The notes under the pieces were generated by a model, which was given only the letters and a program-made list of their open reading frames with translations, made no database searches and had not been told where the DNA came from. From Pseudomonas spelaei (lineage in GTDB: Bacteria > Pseudomonadota > Gammaproteobacteria > Pseudomonadales > Pseudomonadaceae), in the NCBI RefSeq assembly GCF_009724245.1, contig NZ_WNNK01000003.1, positions 333,436 to 397,435 on the forward strand: a stretch of 64,000 nt of DNA, read 5' to 3'. Every line of letters begins with the position of its first letter. Within the stretch, counting starts at the first letter, position 1. Shown here piece after piece: positions 16,268 through 24,520 of this stretch. The translations under genes were made by a program, and so were the position numbers.

Positions 16268-18277
16268 ATGCCGGTAAACCCACAGCCCATGGCCTTCAGC
16301 GCTGAAGACCTGGATTACATTACGGCCCTGGGGCCTGCGTCCTTGAGTGGCGAACCCATTGCCGAGCTGGACCGGGCATGGCAAGCGTGCCAGGAAGGAC
16401 GCACCGTGCGGCCGGCCGGCGTCAGGCAAGTGATCTGGGACTCCTGGCGGCGCAGTGTCGAGGCCGGCCTTGACTCGGACGATGGCCATTACCGGTTTGT
16501 CGCGCCTGACAGCCTGTCGGCCACCCTGACGAAGAATCGGGTGTTGATCGCCGCTGCCGCAGAAGTCATGCGTGGGTTACTGGCCTACAACCCCAGGGGC
16601 CATATCAACCTGACCGATGCCGACGGCACGACCCTGTATTTTTGCGGCCTGGACCTTACCCCGGTGGGCAGTCGACTGCTGGAGTCGGTACAGGGCACTA
16701 ACTGCACCGGGCTGGCGATTACCGAGGACCGGTTGATGTACGTGCTGGCCGAGGAAAACTTCGGCACCGGCTTGCGTCGACGGCGCATGCACTGCGCCGC
16801 AGCGCCCATCCGCGATGATCAGGGCAAGACACTGGCGATGCTGACCCTGACCGCCGAGCCAGGTTGGTTTCACTTCCATACCCTGGGCACCGTCCAGGCT
16901 GCCGCCGAAGCGGTCTCGCGGCAGATGGCGTTGCAAACCCTGTTGGAAGAACAGCAAACCGTGCTTGAAGTGCTCAATGAGGGCCTGGTGGTGCTGGATG
17001 AGCGGGGTCGCATCAAGGCGCTCAACGGCTATGCCCGGCAACTGTTTCGCGTGGGCCGGGACTTGCTCGGTAGCCCGTTCCAGCGCCTGGGCCAGAGTGA
17101 GCTGAGCGCTGAAATCCTGATGCGCGACGGGGAAGGGCTGCGGGACCTGGACTGCACGTTCGAGCTGCATGATCGCAGCCACCTGGCGTGCCTGGTTTCC
17201 GTTTGCGCACTGGAGCAGGGTGGGCGCGTGGTGTCTCTGCGTGAAAACCGGCGTATCCGGGAAATCACCCGACGGATCATCGGCACCCAGGCCAGCTACA
17301 CCTTCGAGACCATTCAGGGCACTTCGCGTGCGATCCAGGACGCCTTGCACCTGGGCCGCATCGCCAGTCGCAGTGATTCGACCACCTTGATCCTGGGTGA
17401 GAGCGGCACCGGCAAGGAACTGTTTGCCCAGGCGATTCATAACGCCAGTGACCGTTGCAGTGGGCCGTTCGTGGCCGTCAACTGCGGGGCGATTCCGCGG
17501 GACCTGGTGCAGAGTGAATTGTTCGGGCATGTCGAGGGCGCCTTCACCGGATCGGCCCGTGGCGGTTCTGCGGGCAAGTTCGAATTGGCCGATGGCGGCA
17601 CCATCTTTCTCGACGAAATCGGCGACATGTCATTCGACGCCCAGGTCAGCCTGTTGCGGGTCTTGCAGGAAGGTGAAGTGACACGTGTGGGGGCCAAGAA
17701 ATCCCGTCAGGTGGACGTGCGCATCATCGCCGCCACCCACCGTAACCTGAGCCAGGCGGTGGCCGAAGGTGCCTTCCGGGAAGACCTTTACTACCGGCTC
17801 AACGTGCTCAACCTGACGGTGCCGCCGCTGCGTATGCGCCGGGACGATATTCCCTTGTTGGCGCGGCATTTTCTTGGCCGTTGCGCGCGGTCAATGCGCA
17901 AGTCAGTGCAGGGGATCGCACCCGAGGCGTTGGAGATCCTGGCGGCCTACGGTTGGCCGGGCAATGTCCGTGAGCTGGAAAACACCATTGAACGTGCGAC
18001 CAACCTGGCGGTGACCGAGCTGATTCAGGTGGTGGACCTGCCCCTGGAGATCACGCAACGTCCCCGTCAGGCTGTGTCAGGCAGTAGGCCGCAACCCCAG
18101 GTCGCCCAGGATTTGGGCACCCATGAAATGAACGCGATCATCGCGGCCCTCAAGGACACCAGCGGCAATGTCCGCCTGGCTGCCAGGCAGCTGAATGTGT
18201 CCCGTGGCGGGCTGTACAACAAGATGACGCGCTTTGGGCTGAGTGCCGGGGATTTTCGTCAGGCCCTCAACCACTGA
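16268..18277 (+). CDS. Sigma-54-dependent activator (AcoR-type, GAF-AAA+-Fis)
   Basis: 669 residues. A GAF-like sensor region occupies roughly residues 60-210 and a PAS-like segment about 225-340. The AAA+ domain has Walker A GESGTGKELF near residue 377, the sigma-54 contact loop GAFTGS intact near 425, and Walker B GGTIFLDEIGDM. A Fis-type helix-turn-helix ends the protein (NVRLAARQLNVSRGGLYNKM). The ATG at 16268 follows AGGGGCG. Divergence from a polyol operon with a -24/-12 promoter makes that operon its likely target. The effector is unknown. Confidence 0.93.
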   Translation: MPVNPQPMAFSAEDLDYITALGPASLSGEPIAELDRAWQACQEGRTVRPAGVRQVIWDSWRRSVEAGLDSDDGHYRFVAPDSLSATLTKNRVLIAAAAEVMRGLLAYNPRGHINLTDADGTTLYFCGLDLTPVGSRLLESVQGTNCTGLAITEDRLMYVLAEENFGTGLRRRRMHCAAAPIRDDQGKTLAMLTLTAEPGWFHFHTLGTVQAAAEAVSRQMALQTLLEEQQTVLEVLNEGLVVLDERGRIKALNGYARQLFRVGRDLLGSPFQRLGQSELSAEILMRDGEGLRDLDCTFELHDRSHLACLVSVCALEQGGRVVSLRENRRIREITRRIIGTQASYTFETIQGTSRAIQDALHLGRIASRSDSTTLILGESGTGKELFAQAIHNASDRCSGPFVAVNCGAIPRDLVQSELFGHVEGAFTGSARGGSAGKFELADGGTIFLDEIGDMSFDAQVSLLRVLQEGEVTRVGAKKSRQVDVRIIAATHRNLSQAVAEGAFREDLYYRLNVLNLTVPPLRMRRDDIPLLARHFLGRCARSMRKSVQGIAPEALEILAAYGWPGNVRELENTIERATNLAVTELIQVVDLPLEITQRPRQAVSGSRPQPQVAQDLGTHEMNAIIAALKDTSGNVRLAARQLNVSRGGLYNKMTRFGLSAGDFRQALNH

Positions 18278-18370
18278 GGTCATGTTTCCCTGCTGTGTCT
18301 CAGACGTTGCCTGTCCGGCGCAGTGTCGTCTACATTGACCGTCCGCCCCCCACGCCGGAGCCTTGCCACG

Positions 18371-19000
18371 ATGGACCTTTCAACGCTGCTTCTCTACATC
18401 CTCGCCGTCAGCGCCGTGATGATGACGCCCGGTCCTTCAATGCTCCTGGCGTTGAGCAATGGCGCCTCCAGGGGCATGCGGGTCGCCGGCTTCGGCATCG
18501 CGGGCGCGGCCTTGTCCGACCTGCTGTTGATCGGCGCCGTGGGTCTGGGGCTGGGGGCATTGCTCCAGGCTTCCGAGCACCTGTTCTCACTGGTCAAATG
18601 GGTGGGTGCGCTGTATCTGCTGTACCTGGCTTGGGTGTTGTGGCGTGCGCCGACCCGGGCGTTGTCCGCGTCTGAAGTGGCGAGCACCGCAAGTGGCCGT
18701 TCGGCGTTCCTGCGGGCGTTGTTCGTCGGGCTGTCGAATCCCAAGGGGCTGATTTTCTTTTCGGCGTTCCTGCCGCAATTCATTCAACCCGCCGAACCCG
18801 TTGCTCAGCAGTACCTGATACTCGCGGTGATCAGCGTGCTGGTCGACTGCGTGATGATGAGCGCCTACGCCCTCGGTGGGCGTCATGCCATGCGCAGGTT
18901 CTCATCCAGGGTGATGCAGTGGGTCAACCGCAGTTGTGCGGGCATCCTGGTGATGCTGGCGCTGGGGCTGACCTTGTATCGGCGCCAGGGTAGCCATTGA
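18371..19000 (+). CDS. LysE/RhtB-family exporter
   Basis: 209 residues, polytopic, starting MDLSTLLLYILAVSAVMMTPG. The MTPGPSMLLALSNGASRG motif near the N-terminus is the LysE family signature, followed by about five more hydrophobic segments. It probably exports an amino acid or homoserine-lactone-like compound. I start at 18371; the frame upstream to 18323 is not hydrophobic or conserved. Its stop touches the stop of the convergent small gene at 19001. Confidence 0.88.
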   Translation: MDLSTLLLYILAVSAVMMTPGPSMLLALSNGASRGMRVAGFGIAGAALSDLLLIGAVGLGLGALLQASEHLFSLVKWVGALYLLYLAWVLWRAPTRALSASEVASTASGRSAFLRALFVGLSNPKGLIFFSAFLPQFIQPAEPVAQQYLILAVISVLVDCVMMSAYALGGRHAMRRFSSRVMQWVNRSCAGILVMLALGLTLYRRQGSH

Positions 19001-19312
19001 TCACGGCCGCTGCGGCTTGACCGAGGTGCCGAAGGTATTGCCCATGCGCACGCTGGTGGCGGCCGGGGTCGAGAGGCCGACCTGATTCGGTGGGCGCTTT
19101 TCGATGGGTACGTTCTGCGCTTCTTTATTCTTCTGCGCGGCCTTGGCCGCCTGCGGGTTGTTGCCCATCTGCTGACTCAGGCAGCCATAGTCCGGCGCTT
19201 TGTAGCCATCAACCTTGACCTCGGTACAGCCGCTCGGGGGCGCTTCGGCGTGGGCGATCAACGGCAGGCCTGCGCACAGCAGCAGGCCGGCAAGGGTCGG
19301 GAGCAGCTTCAT
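19001..19312 (-). CDS. Small exported protein of unknown function
   Basis: 103 residues with a clear signal peptide (MKLLPTLAGLLLCAGLPLIAHA) and GGAGG 5 bp before the ATG at 19312. The mature part has two Cys residues (SGCTEVKVDGYKAPDYGCLS) that could pair, then an Ala/Gln/Lys-rich segment and a Pro-rich tail. No domain recognised. It is divergent from vreA, so the 154-bp gap may serve both. Confidence 0.75.
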   Translation of the reverse strand: MKLLPTLAGLLLCAGLPLIAHAEAPPSGCTEVKVDGYKAPDYGCLSQQMGNNPQAAKAAQKNKEAQNVPIEKRPPNQVGLSTPAATSVRMGNTFGTSVKPQRP

Positions 19313-19466
19313 TTTCGCCTCCATGCGGCCTCGAAGAAGTAGGCCGTTATAGGCGGCAAGTGTAGTGCACGGCACCTGACGAAACGGTGATGTTTTTTTT
19401 GCTATCACCGTAACATCAGATTCATAAACTGGCCTCAGGATGACGGTTTTCTAGGACACGTCAGCC

Positions 19467-20195
19467 GTGCAGCGATGCAGAGCGAGGGTCGAGCGGGGGG
19501 CTTGGTGGCACGCGGCTTTCGCGTGCTGCTGCTGGGCTTTGCTGTTGATTCTGACAGTGTCGGTGGGCGTGCGTGCGGCGCAGGCCGAGGTGTCGCCTTT
19601 GCTGAACCTCGACCTGCCGGCACAGAACCTGGCGCCGGCCCTGGAAGCCTTCAGCCGGGCCACCGGGATGGCGGTGCTGGTGGACCGTGAACTGACGCGG
19701 GGACGGCGGTCGATTGGGGTGCACGGGCGTTACAGTGCACCGCAGGCCTTGGGCGTATTACTGACAGGAACTGGCTTGATGGCGCGTTATGCCCGTAGTG
19801 ATGCGTTCACCCTGCAGGTACCCGAGGTCAACACGCCTGCGTCGACTCGGGGGCCGAAGGCGCGCGGCGCCGCGCGGATCAACAGCAGCTACGCCACGGC
19901 CTTGCAGCAGGCCATCGAGCGCAGTCTGTGCCGTTCGCCGCAGACCCGTCCGGGCAGCTTTCGCGCCCTGGTTCAGGTGTGGGTCAATCATGACGGTCTC
20001 ATCGAACACAGTTTCCTGGTCACCTCAACTGGTGATCTTCAGCGCGACGAGGTACTGGTACGCACCCTCGCCAGCACCCAAGTCGAACGTCCGGCACCCA
20101 GCTCGTTGCGCTTGCCGGTTACCTTGCTTTTGATGCCCGACACCACAGGAAAACGCATGGAATGCACAGCAGGGGAAGGAGTTCCGGGGGCATGA
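19467..20195 (+). CDS. vreA: VreA-like signalling protein: STN domain plus TonB-type C-terminus
   Basis: 242 residues. Hydrophobic export segment about 17-40; STN (secretin/TonB short N-terminal) domain about 48-118 (LLNLDLPAQNLAPALEAFSR, then GRYSAPQALGVLLTGTGLMA); TonB-like C-terminal domain about 141-225 (FRALVQVWVNHDGLIEHSF, LRLPVTLLLMPD). No beta-barrel follows, unlike FpvA/FecA transducers. In P. aeruginosa VreA (PA0674) is the receptor-like member of the PUMA3 system and signals to VreR/VreI in the periplasm. The start is a GTG at 19467; an ATG at 19475 is in another frame. The stop overlaps vreI. Confidence 0.85.
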   Translation: MQRCRARVERGAWWHAAFACCCWALLLILTVSVGVRAAQAEVSPLLNLDLPAQNLAPALEAFSRATGMAVLVDRELTRGRRSIGVHGRYSAPQALGVLLTGTGLMARYARSDAFTLQVPEVNTPASTRGPKARGAARINSSYATALQQAIERSLCRSPQTRPGSFRALVQVWVNHDGLIEHSFLVTSTGDLQRDEVLVRTLASTQVERPAPSSLRLPVTLLLMPDTTGKRMECTAGEGVPGA

Positions 20196-20737
20196 AAGAC
20201 ACCGGGCACAGTCCGATGGTCAGGTTGTTCCTGGCATCCTACGATGATTTCAGGGTGCGCCTGCGCAAGCGCCTGGGGTCGGAGGACCTGGCCAATGATG
20301 TCCTGCATGAAACCTACCTGCGGGTCGACCGCATGGAGGAGCCGCCGAACCTGCTGCAACCCAATGCCTATCTCTACCGCATGGCCCTGAACATTGCCGC
20401 CGACCGACGCCAGGCGGATGCCCGCTTGTTGACCGGCAGTGAAGTCGAAGAGCTGCTGCAAACGGTGGATGAAGCCCAGGACCCGTCCCGGGTGGTGGGT
20501 GGCCAGAAAGAAATCCAGTCCCTGGTCAAGGCCCTCTACGAGCTGCCGGCACGGCGACGCAAGATCCTCATTGCCGCTCGGTTGGAAGAGGCGCCGCACC
20601 TGGAAATCTCCCAGCGTTTTGGCATTTCTACGCGCATGGTCGAGAAGGAAATCAAGGCGGCCCTGGGGCATTGCGCACAGCGCCTGGAAAGAAAAGTGAT
20701 CCAGCGGTTCGGTCCCGGTGCCGGAAAACCGTCTTAA
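20192..20737 (+). CDS. vreI: ECF sigma factor VreI
   Basis: 181 residues of the FecI/iron-starvation ECF group. Region 2 is about residues 10-75 (LFLASYDDFRVRLRKRLGSEDLANDVLHE... is its start) and region 4 about 115-170 (ARRRKILIAARLEE, then ISQRFGISTRMVEKEIKAAL). The ATG at 20192 overlaps the vreA stop, with AAGGAG upstream. In P. aeruginosa sigma-VreI, with PhoB, drives the hxc, pdtA, phdA and exbBD-type genes under phosphate starvation; the same neighbours follow here, so the same role is likely. Confidence 0.9.
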   Translation: MKDTGHSPMVRLFLASYDDFRVRLRKRLGSEDLANDVLHETYLRVDRMEEPPNLLQPNAYLYRMALNIAADRRQADARLLTGSEVEELLQTVDEAQDPSRVVGGQKEIQSLVKALYELPARRRKILIAARLEEAPHLEISQRFGISTRMVEKEIKAALGHCAQRLERKVIQRFGPGAGKPS

Positions 20738-20776
20738 GTGTTGAGTCCCTGGAAAAATCCGTGAGTACCTGCGCGC

Positions 20777-21700
20777 TTGAACATTTTTAGCCTCCCCACC
20801 GCTCGCGATACACCCGACAGCCAGCGACGCGGCGAAGCCCGGGACTGGCTGGTTCTCCTGACCTCGGGCCAGGCCACCGTCGCCGATGCCAAGGCCTTGC
20901 GCCAGTGGTGTGCCCAGAGCCCGGAACATGCCCAGGCTTTCGAGCAGGCCAAGGTGTTGTGGCAGCAATTGGCTGTTGCCACTGAGCAACAGCAACCGCG
21001 TCATTTCGGGCGGCGTGCGTTCCTGGGCGGTGCGATTGCGGCGTCGGCCGCACTGGTGATGGTGCGGGTCACAGTGCCCGGTGGTTTTGCCGGGCTCACG
21101 GCGGACTATCGCACCGAAGTGGGCGAGCAACGCCGGGTCGAGCTGGGTGATGGCGTCAGCCTGGAGCTCAATACCCAGACCCGCATCAGCCGTCGTGAAG
21201 AAGGCATCGAGTTGCTGGAAGGCGAGGTTGAGGTGATGGCCGGTGCCGTGCAGCCGCTGAGGGTCCAGGCGGGCACCGGCTGGGTCACTGCGGCTCGGGC
21301 GCGCTTTAATGTGCGCAATACCGACCACAGTGTCTGCGTGACCTGCATCGACGGTTCACTGTTGGTGCAGGTCGCCGGGCGCAGTGTCCGCCTGGGCAGT
21401 GGCAGCCAACTGACCTACGACGCCGCCGGGCTGGGTGAGCCTGTGACCGTGGATACCCAGGCGGTGATCGCCTGGCGTGAGCAGGTGCTGGTATTCAACA
21501 ACGCGACCCTGAACACCGTGATTGACGAGATCAACCGTTATCGCCCGGGAATGCTGGTGCTGCTCAATGCCGAGCTGGGCAAGCGACGGGTGCAGGCGCG
21601 TTTCAACCTCAACCAGTTGGCGGGTGTGGCGTTGCTGATTCGTGATGCCTATGGTGCCAAGTGCACAGAGTTGCCGGGCGGGGTGGTGTTGTTGAGTTAA
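20777..21700 (+). CDS. vreR: FecR-type anti-sigma factor VreR
   Basis: 307 residues. The N-terminal anti-sigma domain is about residues 15-70 (ARDWLVLLTSGQATVADAKAL..W), a single membrane segment about 82-100 is preceded by a twin arginine (GRRAFLGG, Arg79-Arg80), and the periplasmic FecR domain plus C-terminal STN-binding region complete it (FNNATLNTVIDEINRYRPG). The only usable start is TTG at 20777: the frame is blocked by a stop at 20762, no ATG comes before residue 94, and the ribosome binding site is poor. It should hold VreI inactive until VreA signals. Confidence 0.87.
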   Translation: MNIFSLPTARDTPDSQRRGEARDWLVLLTSGQATVADAKALRQWCAQSPEHAQAFEQAKVLWQQLAVATEQQQPRHFGRRAFLGGAIAASAALVMVRVTVPGGFAGLTADYRTEVGEQRRVELGDGVSLELNTQTRISRREEGIELLEGEVEVMAGAVQPLRVQAGTGWVTAARARFNVRNTDHSVCVTCIDGSLLVQVAGRSVRLGSGSQLTYDAAGLGEPVTVDTQAVIAWREQVLVFNNATLNTVIDEINRYRPGMLVLLNAELGKRRVQARFNLNQLAGVALLIRDAYGAKCTELPGGVVLLS

Positions 21701-21720
21701 GTGATCGGCTTTGGACTCGC

Positions 21721-21888
21721 CCCTCACCCTAACCCTCTCCCCAAAGGGTAGAGGGGACCGACCGAAGTGTGCTGAGAAACTCTGCGACATGAACGTCCGA
21801 GTCGATTATGGATTCACAACGGGACTTTCAGGTCGCAGGATTTCTTGAATATCCCCCGATCAGTTCCCTCTCCCCTTTGGGGAGAGGG
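21721..21888. repeat. Pair of CCCTCTCCCC hairpin repeats between convergent genes
   Basis: CCCTCTCCCC-AAA-GGGTAGAGGG lies at 21733-21755, and a perfect 10-bp stem CCCTCTCCCC-TTT-GGGGAGAGGG lies at 21866-21888. This is a widespread proteobacterial intergenic repeat type. The two hairpins flank about 110 bp between the ends of vreR and hxcW and may act as transcript ends for both. Confidence 0.7.
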
Positions 21889-21909
21889 GTGGATCTCAAG
21901 CCAACCCCA

Positions 21910-22521
21910 TTAATTCAAAGGCCCCAACACCTGCCGATACCGCTCAACCCCCTGAGGCGTCTCACGCACCAGGCTGATCTCCATTCCCAGCGGATTCTCC
22001 TGCCGATTCCCACTCAATTGCCGCCACCCCTTGTCCGTATCCCAGACCCGCACCTGCACATCACTCACCTGTTTCAACACCGCCACCGCATCCCGAGGTG
22101 CGGGCAGTGGGTACCTGTCCTGTGGCGGCGCAATCGCCCGGTACAAGGTGTCACCCTTGAGCCACCAACGTACCCGTTGCAAGCCGGTACCCGGGTTCGC
22201 CGCACTGCGGATCAGCTCCAGGCGAAAGCCCTTGCTGTCGGAACTGCGCACGGTCAACGCCGGGAGCGTGCCCGGCGCAGGGCCGGGATTTTCGGCGTTA
22301 CCCGGTAGCGCCAGCTCAATCCCGGCCCGCAGGCTGACGTCCTGTTGCAGCTGATTCAGTGCTCGCAACAGCACTTCGGTCTGTTCGGTGCTGGCCTGCA
22401 AGTGGCTGTCAGCGCGGGTGACGCTGTCCAGGCCGCGCCAGGCGATCAGGCTGACCACCGCCATCAGCATGATCGCCACCATGACCTCGATCAGCGTGAA
22501 ACCGTTCTGTGCGTTCTTCAT
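21910..22521 (-). CDS. hxcW: Type II secretion minor pseudopilin GspJ (HxcW)
   Basis: 203 residues. The prepilin peptidase site is MKNAQNG|FTLIEVMVA with Glu at +5, followed by the hydrophobic helix and a long C-terminal domain ending in RQVLGPLN, which fits the J-type tip pseudopilin. It overlaps hxcU (ATGA) on the same strand. In P. aeruginosa the hxc cluster likewise begins with a J-type and an H-type pseudopilin, oriented away from hxcP. Confidence 0.87.
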   Translation of the reverse strand: MKNAQNGFTLIEVMVAIMLMAVVSLIAWRGLDSVTRADSHLQASTEQTEVLLRALNQLQQDVSLRAGIELALPGNAENPGPAPGTLPALTVRSSDSKGFRLELIRSAANPGTGLQRVRWWLKGDTLYRAIAPPQDRYPLPAPRDAVAVLKQVSDVQVRVWDTDKGWRQLSGNRQENPLGMEISLVRETPQGVERYRQVLGPLN

Positions 22522-22979
22522 GGCTGGCTCACCACCCGCAGCAAGCCGGCCGCGTCCCGTTGCAGGCTGAGGCTGTGTTGCCCGTCAGATAGCACCACTT
22601 GCAGCGGTGGGTTGATCCATTCGGCATTGAGTATCAGGATTTGCCGGGGCTCGATGCGCACTTGCATCGGCGTGCTGTCCCACGGGCGTGGACGCAGTTG
22701 CTCGTCGCGGTTGAAGGACTCCACGCCCAGGCCGTCGTCCGTCGGCCGGCTGAAACGAAAGCCCTTGGCGTCCGCCTGCCAGGTGATTGCCCGGCCATCG
22801 GCGCGGGCTTCGGCCTGGGCCACTTGCAACAGTTGGCTCAAGCGTTCGGCGTCCTTGCGCAGCAGGCGCAGCGGGTCCGGCTTGATGCTCAGGCTGATGG
22901 CCGCGCTGGCGATGCCGATGATCACCAGCACCACCATCAGCTCGATCAAGGTGAAGCCCTGCTGTTTGACTCGGTTCAT
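22518..22979 (-). CDS. hxcU: Type II secretion minor pseudopilin GspH (HxcU)
   Basis: 153 residues starting MNRVKQQG|FTLIELMVVLVIIGIAS, a standard type IV prepilin leader. The rest (LSQLLQVAQAEARADGRAI, FRFSRPTDD) resembles GspH. I use the ATG at 22979; the open frame extends to 23516 only because it runs antisense through hxcP. It is first of two coupled genes on this strand, divergent from hxcP. Confidence 0.87.
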   Translation of the reverse strand: MNRVKQQGFTLIELMVVLVIIGIASAAISLSIKPDPLRLLRKDAERLSQLLQVAQAEARADGRAITWQADAKGFRFSRPTDDGLGVESFNRDEQLRPRPWDSTPMQVRIEPRQILILNAEWINPPLQVVLSDGQHSLSLQRDAAGLLRVVSQP

Positions 22980-23094
22980 GGTGCGCTCCCTGGCGTTGAT
23001 CCCATCCTGCATGATGAAGATGATGAGTCTGTGAAATAAAAACGTGCGAATTGACCTGTAGGCTGTCGGGACGGACAAACAGGAGGTCCCGCCC

Positions 23095-23526
23095 ATGGCA
23101 TTCGCCCATCGTTTTTCACCCGCCCAGGCCGTCCAGGTGTTGGCTTTGCTGGCGACGCTGGCCGGGGTGGTGACCTGGACGTCGTTGCTGCTGACGTCCG
23201 CCGAGTCCCACACCCCGACGATCGCGCCCCAGGCGCTGGCGGCTCGCAGCGACAACCCGGCGCGGCAATGGTTTTCCAACGTGCCGGCGCCGCTGGACGT
23301 CAAGGTCACCGGCGTCCTGGCGGGTGCCCGTGGCGCGGTGGCGATCCTCAGCCTCAACGACGGCCCGCCCCGTAGCTTTCTGTCGGGCGAACGGCTCAGC
23401 CCAGGGGTACGCCTGGCGGCCATTGAAGGGGATGGGGTGGTGATCGAGCGCGGCAGCGAAAAGGTCCGGGTGAATCTCGCCAAGCTGCCAGACGGTCCAG
23501 CCTTGCCAACGCTCACCCGGCAATAA
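23095..23526 (+). CDS. hxcP: Type II secretion inner-membrane protein GspC (HxcP)
   Basis: 143 residues: one N-terminal membrane helix (about 14-34) and a homology-region domain (VKVTGVLAGARGAVAILSLNDGPPRSFLSGE) that in GspC proteins contacts the secretin. It lacks the C-terminal PDZ or coiled-coil of longer GspC proteins, as expected for the short Hxc type. AGGAGG lies at 23081-23086, ahead of the ATG. It is surrounded by pseudopilin genes on the other strand, as in P. aeruginosa. Confidence 0.85.
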   Translation: MAFAHRFSPAQAVQVLALLATLAGVVTWTSLLLTSAESHTPTIAPQALAARSDNPARQWFSNVPAPLDVKVTGVLAGARGAVAILSLNDGPPRSFLSGERLSPGVRLAAIEGDGVVIERGSEKVRVNLAKLPDGPALPTLTRQ

Positions 23527-23532
23527 CCTCAC

Positions 23533-23922
23533 TCACAGCGCTGCTTTCAGGGGCGGGCGCGCCAATAAGGTTTCCAGGCGCGCCAGAGGCGGTGCTTCGC
23601 GGGTGCTGTCCAACACCTGCACATTGACCCTGAACAGCCGGCCATCAGTGCTGGCAGTGATCACCTGTTCGCAGCGCAGCTTGAGTCGGCCTTGATCACA
23701 CTCGAAGACTTTCTTGCCAGGGCTTAAACGGCCCTCAAGGCGTAACTCCGCCAGACGGCTCTGGGCCGCCAGCAAGGCCATCGACTTGTCCCGCAACAGC
23801 CCATTGCTCTGGGTCATCAAGCCTGCCACGCGCACGGCTGCGGCCATCGCCACGGCGATAATCGCCAGTGCCACCAACACTTCAATCAGGGTAAAGCCTT
23901 GCTCGTTGCGAGGGCCGCCCAT
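23533..23922 (-). CDS. hxcV: Type II secretion minor pseudopilin GspI (HxcV)
   Basis: 129 residues with the leader MGGPRNEQG|FTLIEVLVALAI, Glu at +5 and the small I-type C-terminal domain. The ATG at 23922 is preceded by AGGAG at 7 bp. It is convergent with hxcP (6-bp gap) and divergent from hxcT. Confidence 0.87.
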   Translation of the reverse strand: MGGPRNEQGFTLIEVLVALAIIAVAMAAAVRVAGLMTQSNGLLRDKSMALLAAQSRLAELRLEGRLSPGKKVFECDQGRLKLRCEQVITASTDGRLFRVNVQVLDSTREAPPLARLETLLARPPLKAAL

Positions 23923-24070
23923 GACGTGCTCCTGGCCGGGAAACAGCCCCGCAGACTAGCGCCGGAACTTTACCGATTGGTGACTAAAGCTCCCGAGGAT
24001 TTTCAATACGACTGACATGTGTTCTTGCAACACTGCGCGGCGAAAAGCACTCAAGCCAAGGAATGTCGAG

Positions 24071-24520
24071 ATGGATATCGCGCACTTCACGCCCCCATTG
24101 CCAGGCCCTCGCGGCCAGCGTGGCTTCACCTTGATCGAGATCATGGTGGTGGTGGTCATTCTCGGGATCCTGGCCGCGATGGTGGTACCCAAGGTGCTCG
24201 ATCGGCCGGACCAGGCACGTGCTACGGCGGCCAAGCAAGACATTGGCGGGCTGATGCAGGCGTTGAAGCTTTACCGTCTCGACCATGGCAGTTATCCGAC
24301 CATGAACCAGGGCCTGAAGGTGTTGGTGGAGCGTCCGGCGAATGCGAAAGACAGCAACTGGCGCGCCTACCTTGAACGCTTGCCCAACGACCCTTGGGGT
24401 CGGCCTTACCATTACCTCAACCCGGGCGCCAATGGTGAGATCGATGTGTTCTCCCTGGGTGCTGACGGCCAACCGGAAGGTGAGGGCGTGAATGCCGATA
24501 TCGGTTCCTGGCAGCTTTGA
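24071..24520 (+). CDS. hxcT: Type II secretion major pseudopilin GspG (HxcT)
   Basis: 149 residues. The prepilin site is GQRG|FTLIEIMVVVVILGIL after an unusually long 18-residue leader. The conserved C-terminus NPGANGEIDVFSLGADG is the calcium-binding loop of major pseudopilins. ATG at 24071 with AAGGA 8 bp before it; the frame upstream to 24017 is not needed. It begins the run of overlapping plus-strand hxc genes. GGAACTT at 23964-23970 in the upstream gap resembles an ECF -35 element, but I could not match a -10. Confidence 0.92.
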   Translation: MDIAHFTPPLPGPRGQRGFTLIEIMVVVVILGILAAMVVPKVLDRPDQARATAAKQDIGGLMQALKLYRLDHGSYPTMNQGLKVLVERPANAKDSNWRAYLERLPNDPWGRPYHYLNPGANGEIDVFSLGADGQPEGEGVNADIGSWQL

